Shown: positions 57,025-64,000 of the stretch, piece by piece
How the letters are laid out: each line of letters opens with the position of its first letter
Numbering within the stretch: position 1 is the stretch's first letter
DNA from: G963422445 sp963422445
GTDB lineage: Bacteria; Pseudomonadota; Alphaproteobacteria; Thalassobaculales; Thalassobaculaceae
Direction: 5' to 3'
Length of the DNA stretch: 64,000 bases
Assembly: GCA_963422445.2 (NCBI GenBank)
Contig: OY729512.2
Location: 2,604,001-2,668,000, forward strand
Translations under genes and position numbers: made by a program
The notes under the pieces: model-generated
The model's database searches: none
What the model saw: the letters and a program-made list of their open reading frames with translations, nothing else
What the model was told of the DNA's origin: nothing

Positions 57025-57939
57025 CTACTTGCCCCACCGTCGGTGCAACCACAACCACTGACCGGGATACTCGCGGATCCAGTCCTCGACCCGTTGGTTG
57101 ATCGTGGTCATCAACGTCATGGTATCCGTCTTCGGGTCGCCGCTGTCCGGAAGATCGAGCGGCGGCTCTATAACAACACTGAAATGCGGTCCGCCGCGGC
57201 GGATTACGCGAACCGGCAGGACCGGACACCGGTATCTGAGGGCGAAGATGGCGACGGCCGGCGATGTCGGCGCCGGCCGGCCGAAAAAAGGGACCGTGAT
57301 TCCTTCGTTCAACTTCTGGTCGACCATGATAGCGATGTGACCATTGTTGCGCATCGCACGGGCGAGTTGATAGGCGCCTGCCGGTTTCTTGCGGATCATC
57401 ACACCCGACTCGGGTCCGCCGGTACGGCGCAGAACCCATTCCGCGAGCGGAGCGTTCATGGAGCGGTAGACCATGTGCAGCCGGAGTTCGAGCGGCCTGT
57501 TCAACTGGGTCATGAGTTCCCAGTTGCCGACATGGGCGCTGAAAAAGATCCCGGGTCCGCCGCTTGATACCAAGGCGGCGACATGGTCTCGGCCGCTGAC
57601 TTCGATCCGGGCATCGTTGCCGTCGTAGTCCAGATGGTGCAGATGCGCGAATTCGCCGGCGATTCTGCCGAAATTGTCCCACATCTCGACCAGCGTGGCC
57701 TCGATCTGCGACTCGGGCCAGTCCGGAAAACAGTTACGGATGTTGGCCCGGGCACGGTCGCTGATGGGCAGGCGTGGACCGATCACTCGTGCAAGACCGC
57801 CCGTGAGAGCCGACGCGGTGTCAATCGACATCCGTTCAGTGCAGCGGATGCCGAGCCATGCGGCAGCCCCGGCCAGTGGCCACGAGATGTAACGTTTGCG
57901 CCATGGCGCCGACGCCCGGCCTGAGTCAGTCGGCGCCAC
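57025..57939 (-). CDS. lpxL: Lipid A biosynthesis late acyltransferase (LpxL/HtrB family)
   Basis: The 304-aa acyltransferase adds a secondary acyl chain to KDO-lipid A at the inner membrane. It has the family's HxxxxE catalytic motif in FSAHVGNWE, then MVDQKLNEGI and VPFFGRPAPTSPA. No ATG gives the full N-terminus; the GTG at 57939 overlaps the lpxK stop by 14 bases and is the best start, with ISWPLAGAAAWLGI as the N-terminal hydrophobic helix. It is the last gene of the msbA-DUF374-waaA-lpxK-lpxL operon. Whether lauroyl or another chain is transferred cannot be told. Confidence 0.88.
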   Translation of the reverse strand: MAPTDSGRASAPWRKRYISWPLAGAAAWLGIRCTERMSIDTASALTGGLARVIGPRLPISDRARANIRNCFPDWPESQIEATLVEMWDNFGRIAGEFAHLHHLDYDGNDARIEVSGRDHVAALVSSGGPGIFFSAHVGNWELMTQLNRPLELRLHMVYRSMNAPLAEWVLRRTGGPESGVMIRKKPAGAYQLARAMRNNGHIAIMVDQKLNEGITVPFFGRPAPTSPAVAIFALRYRCPVLPVRVIRRGGPHFSVVIEPPLDLPDSGDPKTDTMTLMTTINQRVEDWIREYPGQWLWLHRRWGK

Positions 57940-58906
57940 TGGCCAGGCATTCGTCAAGCAGACGCGTGAGACCGGATGTGTTCTGCCAACAGATGGCGAC
58001 GTCGAGCCGTCGCACCGCATCGCGGAATCGTCTCGGCAGGCGAACATGGTCTTTTGCGGTGGTGACCGGTATTCCCCCCAGCCTCGCGGCAGTGGCAAGC
58101 AGGTCGTCGAGATCCGGTTCGGAATACTTGTAGTGGTCCGCAAAGGCCGCAAATCCCGCGATCCTGAGGCCAAGAGCCTGGAGACTGTTCCGAAATTTCT
58201 CCGGGCGTCCGATTCCCGCGAATCCGAAGACCGAACGGCCAGGGCGGAGGTTGTCGTCCGGCAATGGGTCCAGCGTGGCCGTCAGGACCGGCAAGTGCGG
58301 CGGCAGGATGGCAGTCACGCTGGCCCGGTCCGCACCGACAATGACCACGGCATCGGCACGGGCCAAGCCGCCATTGATCGATTCCCGCAACGGGCCGGCC
58401 GGAACGATTCGCCGGTTTCCGAACCCGTAATCGCCATCGATCACGACCATGGAACAGGTCTTGACAAGGCCCGGATTCTGGAAACCGTCATCCATCACGA
58501 TGGTATCGGCACCCCGGCGCCGAGCGGCAGCGGCACCAAGTGCCCGATTGCGCGCGATCCAGGTTGGCGCGACTTCGGCGAGCAGAAGGGCTTCGTCGCC
58601 GACATCGTCGGCATCATGTCGCGTCGGGTCGACGAGAATTGGACCGCGGAGCCGGCTGCCATAACCACGTGTCAGAAAGGCAACCGCACGGTCCTGTTGT
58701 TTGAGGCGTTCTCCAATGGCGAGTGCAACCGGGGTTTTGCCGGCGCCGCCGGTGACGAGATTGCCGACACATAGCACCGGAATATCGAGCCGCACCGACC
58801 TGGCGAGACGCCGGCGAATCAAGCCGCCGAAATGAAATAGCGCGCCCATCGGCGTCAGAAGTTTCGGTACGGTGCCGTCTCGCGCCCAGAACGCCGGCGT
58901 CATCAT
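57926..58906 (-). CDS. lpxK: Tetraacyldisaccharide 4'-kinase
   Basis: The 326-aa kinase phosphorylates the 4' position of the lipid A precursor. Walker A is GGAGKT at residues 53-58 in LCVGNLVTGGAGKTPVAL, followed by FLTRGYGSRLRGP and MDDGFQNPGL. The start is the ATG at 58906, which overlaps the waaA stop (ATGA); the frame is open far upstream only as a shadow of waaA. An N-terminal membrane-near helix is present. Confidence 0.93.
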   Translation of the reverse strand: MMTPAFWARDGTVPKLLTPMGALFHFGGLIRRRLARSVRLDIPVLCVGNLVTGGAGKTPVALAIGERLKQQDRAVAFLTRGYGSRLRGPILVDPTRHDADDVGDEALLLAEVAPTWIARNRALGAAAARRRGADTIVMDDGFQNPGLVKTCSMVVIDGDYGFGNRRIVPAGPLRESINGGLARADAVVIVGADRASVTAILPPHLPVLTATLDPLPDDNLRPGRSVFGFAGIGRPEKFRNSLQALGLRIAGFAAFADHYKYSEPDLDDLLATAARLGGIPVTTAKDHVRLPRRFRDAVRRLDVAICWQNTSGLTRLLDECLASGAD

Positions 58907-60186
58907 GCCCGGATCTTGCCAGGTAATGGTGGGAGGAAAGGATCGAGTGTGGCGATGACCTGTTCCAGCACCGTTGCCCCATCCTCGACATACCGGCGGG
59001 CGTTGCGGGCCATGCGGAGACAGCGGCCGGAATCGTCCAGCAGCGCCTCGACGGTGGGCGCCAGGGCCGGGGCGCCGGCCAATGTCAGCGCTGCGCCGCA
59101 TTCGACCATTTCGCCGGCGGTTTCGCGGTTGTTCGCCATCAGCGGTCCGAACAGGATGGCGCAATCGAAATGTGCGGCTTCCAGCGGATTATGCCCGCCG
59201 ATCGGCACTAGTGAACCGGCGATGAAAACGATCCTGGCAATTCGGAAGAACAGCGCCATTTCGCCGAGCGTGTCGGCGATATAGATGTCGGTATCTGGTG
59301 TGATTTGCCGGCCGCTGCTCCGCAATGCACTGACTAGGCCGCGGTCGTTGGCCACGGCGGCAACCGCGGCGCCGCGCTGCGGATGCCGTGGCGCAATGAC
59401 CGTCAACAGATTCGGATGCGACCGGCGCAAGGCTTGATGGGCGTCGAGTACCGGCTCTTCTTCCCCTTCATGCGTGCTTGCTGCCAGCCAGATCGTGCGG
59501 CCGGCTGTTGCGGTCGACAATGTTTCGGCTGCCGTCCGATTAGTGGGCAACGGTCTTGCTGCACGCTTGAGGTTACCGGCGATCTGGATGTACGGCGCGC
59601 CAAGTGTGGAAAATCGCTCGGCCTGGACCGGATTGGTTGCCAGAACGAGGTTGAAGAGCGAAAACAGGGGCCGGACCAGCGGACCCATCAGGCGCCACCG
59701 CGCAAAGGACTTTTCCGACATCCGGCCGTTGATCAGGACGACCGGAATGCCCCGGGCCCTGGCCTGCGCAAGTTGGGCCGGCCAGATATCGCATTCCATG
59801 ACCAACGCCAGGTTCGGGCGCCAATGATCGAGAAAGCGCCGAGCCCAGGCCGGTCGGTCGATCGGCACGAACTGATGCAGGGCCCGGTCCGGCAGGCGCT
59901 GCCGGATCAGGCCGGCGGAGGTTACCGATCCGGTGGTCAGCAGGACATGGCGATCCGAAGAGGGGTCCAGCAGCCGTTCGACCAGCATCAGGGCTGCGAC
60001 GCTTTCCCCCACACTAGCGGCATGGAGCCAGATCAACTCGCCGCCGGGGCGCGGCCGGCATGGCCGACCGCGTCTTTCGTCCAGTCGTTCGGGGTCTTCC
60101 TTGCCGCGTCGCAACCGTCGCGAAAGCAGCACCTCGATCGCCGGTTCCCCTAGGGTCATCAACCCTTCATAGAGCGGCAGTATCAT
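58903..60186 (-). CDS. waaA: 3-deoxy-D-manno-octulosonic acid transferase
   Basis: The 427-aa GT30 glycosyltransferase adds KDO to lipid IVA. An N-terminal anchor helix is followed by LIWLHAASVGESVA, the CMP-KDO site region (LVMECDIWPAQLAQARARGIPVVLINGRMSEKS) and the C-terminal GGHNPLEAAHFDCAILFGP. Length is normal. The start ATG overlaps the stop of the upstream DUF374 gene by four bases (ATGA). Confidence 0.94.
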   Translation of the reverse strand: MILPLYEGLMTLGEPAIEVLLSRRLRRGKEDPERLDERRGRPCRPRPGGELIWLHAASVGESVAALMLVERLLDPSSDRHVLLTTGSVTSAGLIRQRLPDRALHQFVPIDRPAWARRFLDHWRPNLALVMECDIWPAQLAQARARGIPVVLINGRMSEKSFARWRLMGPLVRPLFSLFNLVLATNPVQAERFSTLGAPYIQIAGNLKRAARPLPTNRTAAETLSTATAGRTIWLAASTHEGEEEPVLDAHQALRRSHPNLLTVIAPRHPQRGAAVAAVANDRGLVSALRSSGRQITPDTDIYIADTLGEMALFFRIARIVFIAGSLVPIGGHNPLEAAHFDCAILFGPLMANNRETAGEMVECGAALTLAGAPALAPTVEALLDDSGRCLRMARNARRYVEDGATVLEQVIATLDPFLPPLPGKIRA

Positions 60187-60911
60187 CGGTTCGCCTGTTT
60201 CCGGACCACCTCGTTCGGGTCGGCTGGGCTCATCGGTTCATGTCCGAAATAAAAGTCAGCCCGCCGCGTGACATCATTCAGCGCATCTTCGATGATTTGG
60301 CGATGAATTTCAAACTGTTCGCCGGCCAGTTTCGGTGGAACCCAGATCGGTCCGCCCCATGCGAAGACGCCGTCGCTGAACGGGCGCGCCAGGAGCAGCC
60401 TGTCCCAGGTGTCGAGTGTCATCCGGTATCTGGTATTCCAGGACATGGGCAGAACAGGTGCTCCGCTCAGGCGTGCGGCGGCAACGACGCCCCGGCTGAG
60501 TCTCATGCGCGGGCCGCGTGGTCCGTCGGGGGTGATGCCGATACTGATTCCGCGGCGCAGGGTTTTAACAATGTTTATCAGACCACTCGCACCACCCCGG
60601 CCCTGGGTCGAGGATCCCCAGATCGTCCTGAAACCGAGACGCTGGATGGCGCTGGCAATGATGCGGCCATCTGGGTGGGGCGACTGCAACATCGCCAGCG
60701 TCTCCGGAGACTTCCAGATCGCGCACATCAGCATGAGTCGATTATGCCAGAATATGCAGATACCGGGCCGCCCGGTGCCCAGGAAGGTCCTGGTCGCGTC
60801 CGGCATGATGGTGTGCCAGCGAATCGAAGCGGTGCTGAATTGGATGATGCCGGCAATCGACCGGCTGAGAATCGCCTGCCCGGCGGCACTGCGGCTCAGT
60901 TGCTTGAGCAT
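60183..60911 (-). CDS. DUF374 family acyltransferase-like protein
   Basis: The 242-aa protein belongs to DUF374, related to lysophospholipid acyltransferases: ICIFWHNRLMLM, the segment LQSPHPDGRIIASAIQRLGFRTIWGSS, TPDGPRGPRMRL and PVLPMSWNTRYRMTLDTWDRLLLARPF. It is commonly encoded between msbA and waaA in alphaproteobacteria, as here, and is thought to help lipid A or phospholipid handling; the reaction is not known. It starts 9 bases after msbA ends. Confidence 0.88.
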   Translation of the reverse strand: MLKQLSRSAAGQAILSRSIAGIIQFSTASIRWHTIMPDATRTFLGTGRPGICIFWHNRLMLMCAIWKSPETLAMLQSPHPDGRIIASAIQRLGFRTIWGSSTQGRGGASGLINIVKTLRRGISIGITPDGPRGPRMRLSRGVVAAARLSGAPVLPMSWNTRYRMTLDTWDRLLLARPFSDGVFAWGGPIWVPPKLAGEQFEIHRQIIEDALNDVTRRADFYFGHEPMSPADPNEVVRKQANR

Positions 60912-60920
60912 CGCCGGCGG

Positions 60921-62717
60921 TCAGCGCCCGATCCGGACGAGTTTCGCAACCGTCGTTTCATAATCGGTCCGGGCGAACTGCAAACGGTGCAGATTTGCAT
61001 AGACGCCGCCACGGGCCAGCAATTCGAGATGACGGCCCGACTCGACGACACGCCCGGCGTCAATGACATGGATCATGTCGGCCGACTGAACGGTGGACAG
61101 CCGGTGGGCAATGACAATGGTGGTGCGGCCGTGCATCAGATTGGCCAGTGCCGCCTGGACCATACGTTCCGATTCGGTGTCGAGAGACGAGGTTGCCTCG
61201 TCGAGTAGAAGAATTGGCGCATTCTTGAGCAACGCCCGGGCGATGGCGATCCTCTGACGCTGACCACCGGATACGGATACGCCATGTTCGCCGACCTGGG
61301 TCGAGAACCCGTCGGGAAACGCCGTGATGAAGTCGAATGCAGCGGCGTTCCGGGCAGCTTCACGAATTTCCCCGATCGTGGCCCCGGTTCGTCCATAGGC
61401 AATGTTGGCTTCGACCGTGTCGTCGAACAGCGTGATATCCTGGCTGACCAAGGCGACATTGGCGCGTAGCGACGCGACGGTGAAATCGCGAAGATCCGAA
61501 CCGTCAAGGGTGATCCGGCCGGACTCGGGATCGAAGAATCGTGGAATCAGATTCAGGATCGTACTCTTACCGCCACCCGAGAGGCCCACCATGGCCACCG
61601 TGGTTCCGGCCTCGACCGACAACGTTACGCCGTGCAATGCCGGCTTGTCGGATCCGTAGGAGAAGTTCACATCCTTGAAGGCGAGGTCACCGTGAACCGT
61701 TTCGAGCGCCCGGGCTCCGGGATGATCGAGGATTTTCGGCCGGGTATCGAGGAGCGCGAACACGCGGTCGGCCGCGGCTAGCCCTTCCTGGATCTGGGCG
61801 TTGAGATTGACCAGTTTCTTGACCGGGTCGTAGGCAAGCAACAGGGCGGTCACGAAGGAAAAAAATGTCCCGGTGGTGCGGGTTCCGTCGATTACTTGCC
61901 AGCCACCATAGCAGACGACCACGACGATGGCGGATCCGCCCAGAGTTTCCATGATCGGATGGGCCGCGGCCTTGATCCGGGCCGCCCGGAAGACCAGGCG
62001 GAAGACCTCTTCGATCACGGAATTCGCGCGAGCCTGTTCGTAGGCTTCCATGCCATTGCTCTTAACGTGGCGGGCGCCCTGGAATACCCCGTTCAGGAGC
62101 GTGGTGAAACCGGCAAGCTGGTGTTGCGTGTTGCTCGAGACCTTGCGCATTCGCCGGCCTATTCCGACCAGCGGCAGGATCGCGGTCGGAAACGCGAAGA
62201 ACGCCACGATGGTCAGAAGCCAGTCCTGATAGACCATGACGCCGATCAGGAATATCACAGTCAGGCTGTCGCGGCCGAAGGCGGTGAGGGCGTTGGTCAC
62301 GCAGACGCGCATGCTTGCGACATCGTTGATGAAGCGCGATATCAGGTTGCCGCTGGAATATCCGTGAAAGAACGCCAGATCGGCCTGCAGCAGATGCCCG
62401 AACATGCGCTTCTGCAGATCCGAAAGGATGCGCTGACCGACGTAGCTGACCAGAACGGACTGTCCGTAGGTCGCAAATCCCTTCAGCAGGAACACGCTCA
62501 TGATCACGGCGGCGACGATGATCAGGTTGCTTCGATCCTTCGCCGTGAAGACGTCATCGAGGATCGCTTCCATCAGCCAGGCCAGCGCGGCCGTACTGGC
62601 GGCGACGACAGTCATGAGAACCAGCGCCAGCGCCAGCAGCCAGATATGGGGCCGTATATGGTCGGCGACCAGGCGTTGTATGAGCAGGCGGGTTGGGGTT
62701 CGGTCCCGTTGACTCAT
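60921..62717 (-). CDS. msbA: MsbA-type lipid A/phospholipid flippase ABC transporter
   Basis: The 598-aa half transporter fuses six transmembrane helices (about 20-310) and an ATPase domain. ATPase motifs: Walker A GLSGGGKS (378-385), signature VSGGQ (482-486), Walker B ILLLDE (502-507), H-loop His538. It flips core lipid A across the inner membrane. The ATG at 62717 is preferred; the frame is open 18 codons further with a possible GTG. It is the first gene of the lipid A/KDO operon on this strand. Other lipid or drug exporters share this build, but the neighbours support MsbA. Confidence 0.9.
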   Translation of the reverse strand: MSQRDRTPTRLLIQRLVADHIRPHIWLLALALVLMTVVAASTAALAWLMEAILDDVFTAKDRSNLIIVAAVIMSVFLLKGFATYGQSVLVSYVGQRILSDLQKRMFGHLLQADLAFFHGYSSGNLISRFINDVASMRVCVTNALTAFGRDSLTVIFLIGVMVYQDWLLTIVAFFAFPTAILPLVGIGRRMRKVSSNTQHQLAGFTTLLNGVFQGARHVKSNGMEAYEQARANSVIEEVFRLVFRAARIKAAAHPIMETLGGSAIVVVVCYGGWQVIDGTRTTGTFFSFVTALLLAYDPVKKLVNLNAQIQEGLAAADRVFALLDTRPKILDHPGARALETVHGDLAFKDVNFSYGSDKPALHGVTLSVEAGTTVAMVGLSGGGKSTILNLIPRFFDPESGRITLDGSDLRDFTVASLRANVALVSQDITLFDDTVEANIAYGRTGATIGEIREAARNAAAFDFITAFPDGFSTQVGEHGVSVSGGQRQRIAIARALLKNAPILLLDEATSSLDTESERMVQAALANLMHGRTTIVIAHRLSTVQSADMIHVIDAGRVVESGRHLELLARGGVYANLHRLQFARTDYETTVAKLVRIGR

Positions 62718-63074
62718 GGTCGTGGTCACTGGGTCTGGTCTCCCTGAAAACGCAAGATCCGGACACTTCACCCGGTCATGTTACGAGCCGCGGTCCTCTG
62801 GTCCAAGAGGGTATCGGTCCGGCACCCTTCGTGACTGGTTGTCAGGCCTTCGCGCGCCCGATATGCAGGATCAGCCGTACCGGAAACCGGGCCACCCTGA
62901 CGCAATGAGCGTCCATTCGGGCGAATCCCACAGGATCCTGAACAAGGCCATTCATTGCCTCTGTCAGGGTCCGTTGGACCGCCGCGGTCGATCGGTGTCG
63001 GGCTGCCGGCGAACATTTTCAGTAGCAGCGACATGCGCTGGCGCCGTTCCGTTACCGACACGATCGGCGAAAAA
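62718..63074. other. Interval between pmbA and msbA without a clear gene
   Basis: This 357-bp gap lies between the pmbA stop and the msbA start. A minus-strand frame of 108 codons (63094-62768) overlaps pmbA and has no family likeness. In related genomes small genes such as DUF4170 or cysQ can stand here, but I find no trace of them. The msbA promoter is expected in the msbA-proximal part. Confidence 0.5.
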
Positions 63075-64000
63075 TCATTCGCCGGGTCCGGCAACTGTCA
63101 TGCCGTCAACCCGGACGGTCGGGGCGTCGATGCCGTATTTGAATTCAAGATTGCTCGCCGGGACGAGATTGAGGAACATGTTCGTCAGGTTTCCTGCGAT
63201 GGTCACATCGCTGACCGGGTAGCTGATCCGGCCATTCTCGATCCAGAAACCGCCGCAGCCGCGGCTGTAGTCGCCTGTGACCATGCTTACGCTCATGCCC
63301 ATCAGTTCGGTGATGTAAAGGCCGTTGACGATATCGGCCATCAGCTCGTCCGGTGAAACGGAACCGGCGGCGAGAAACAGATTACCGGGCGCCGGCGCCG
63401 GCATCCCGCCAGCCGACCGGCTGGCATGGCTGGTGGATTGGAGTTCCAACTGCCGGGCGGTGCCAAGGTCCAGAAACCAGCTCCGGATGTATCCATCCTT
63501 GACGATGGCTTTGGGTCTCGTTGCCAAGCCTTCGGCGTCGAACGGTTTTGACTTGAGTCCGCGCGAACGGTGTGGCGCGTCCCTGATGTCAATTCCGCGC
63601 GCGAACACCTGGGTATCCAGACGATCTTTCAGGAAACTCGTTCCGCGCGCGATCAGTGTTCCGTTGAGGGCGCTGGCGAGATGTCCGACAAGACTGCCGC
63701 TCACCCGCGGGTCGAATACCACTGGAACGGCGGCACTTGCCGGCCGTCTCGGATTGAGCCGCCGCACGGCCCGCTCCGCGGCTTCGCGTCCGACCGTGGC
63801 CGGATCTTCGAGATCGGTTTCGTGAACGGTATGGGACCAAGCGTAGTCGCGCTCCATGTCCTGGCCTTCACCAGCGAGGACCGCGGCGCTGACGCTGAAG
63901 CTTGAGCGTTTGTAGGATGCCGCGAACCCGTTACTGGTGACAAGAGTCATGCAATGTGTCGACCAGGACGCTTCGCCACCTTCCGAATTGGTTATGCCGG
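63075..64000 (-). CDS. pmbA: PmbA/TldE-type metalloprotease subunit, C-terminal part
   Basis: The gene runs off the window; 308 C-terminal codons are present. The frame enters with NSEGGEASWSTHCMTLVTSNGF and continues with RPASAAVPVVFDPRVSGSLVGHLASALNG, FLKDRLDTQVFARGIDIRD and DYSRGCGGFWIENGRISYPVSDVTIAGNL, all typical of PmbA (TldE), partner of TldD in the maturation of peptides and the quality control of CcdA-like proteins. TldD has the metal motif; PmbA has not, and none is seen here. Confidence 0.92.
   Translation of the reverse strand, partial: GITNSEGGEASWSTHCMTLVTSNGFAASYKRSSFSVSAAVLAGEGQDMERDYAWSHTVHETDLEDPATVGREAAERAVRRLNPRRPASAAVPVVFDPRVSGSLVGHLASALNGTLIARGTSFLKDRLDTQVFARGIDIRDAPHRSRGLKSKPFDAEGLATRPKAIVKDGYIRSWFLDLGTARQLELQSTSHASRSAGGMPAPAPGNLFLAAGSVSPDELMADIVNGLYITELMGMSVSMVTGDYSRGCGGFWIENGRISYPVSDVTIAGNLTNMFLNLVPASNLEFKYGIDAPTVRVDGMTVAGPGE

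Noticed and set aside
62768..63094. 108-codon minus-strand frame between pmbA and msbA
   Set aside because: It overlaps the pmbA 3' end, has no good ribosome site and shows no family likeness, including to DUF4170.
1..64000. CRISPR arrays
   Set aside because: No regularly spaced short direct repeats were found on reading either strand; the repeats present are IS copies and dyads.
1..64000. Complete Druantia defence system
   Set aside because: DUF4338 regions are present, but none of the other Druantia genes such as the large DruE helicase is seen; the partners are transposases.

Overview
The window reads as a chromosome segment of a GC-rich alphaproteobacterium, most likely of the Rhodospirillales type. 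The evidence is the gene order sucC-sucD-sucA-sucB-lpdA, an isolated F1 operon atpH-A-G-D-C with priA behind it, the set fsa/DUF484/xerC, and a lipid A/KDO block (lpxL, lpxK, waaA, DUF374, msbA) next to pmbA. This assignment comes from gene families and order only; no 16S or marker search was possible.

Layout. 1-8.8 kb (+): end of sucC, sucD, sucA, sucB, lpdA (the 2-oxoglutarate dehydrogenase and succinyl-CoA synthetase steps of the TCA cycle), then pyrD and a HAD-IIA phosphatase. 8.8-13.8 kb (-): the F1 ATP synthase operon. 13.9-14.9 kb: a gene-free stretch with a palindrome and DnaA-box-like words. 14.9-22.3 kb: IS copies on both sides of priA, which is itself intact. 22.5-25.8 kb: fsa, DUF484, xerC (+), then folB and a NIPSNAP gene (-).

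26-45.5 kb is an insertion-sequence graveyard: IS630, IS5, ISAs1, IS110, IS1595 and IS4/Tn5-like elements, most frameshifted, truncated or nested in each other. It also holds a fragment of a secreted repeat protein. 42-48.3 kb carries the yhaO-yhaN pair (SbcCD-like metallophosphoesterase and AAA ATPase). Both genes are broken, yhaN by two stop codons and a 1.5-kb IS. 48.6-52.6 kb has a luciferase-like oxidoreductase and another nested IS. From 52.7 kb the chromosome is orderly again: bactofilin, purD (-), xseA and an M23 peptidase (+), then the lipid A/KDO operon and pmbA (-).

The most notable content is a set of four DUF4338 (DruA-like) coding regions among the mobile elements. In the three that can be judged, the DUF4338 domain is, or was, the N-terminal half of one polypeptide whose C-terminal half is a DDE transposase. 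Two are joined to an ISAs1-type transposase and one to a Tn5/IS4-type transposase. The Tn5-type copy lies in a 4.07-kb transposon (34911-38982) that I could delimit by 20-bp inverted ends and a 10-bp target duplication. It splits an IS1595 gene and carries small unassigned genes. A short inverted-repeat element resembling a MITE, with about 10-bp direct repeats, lies at 22147-22316.

Housekeeping genes appear intact, while nearly all mobile genes and the yhaO/yhaN repair pair are decayed. This suggests a past burst of transposition followed by drift, although apparent frameshifts could in part be assembly errors.
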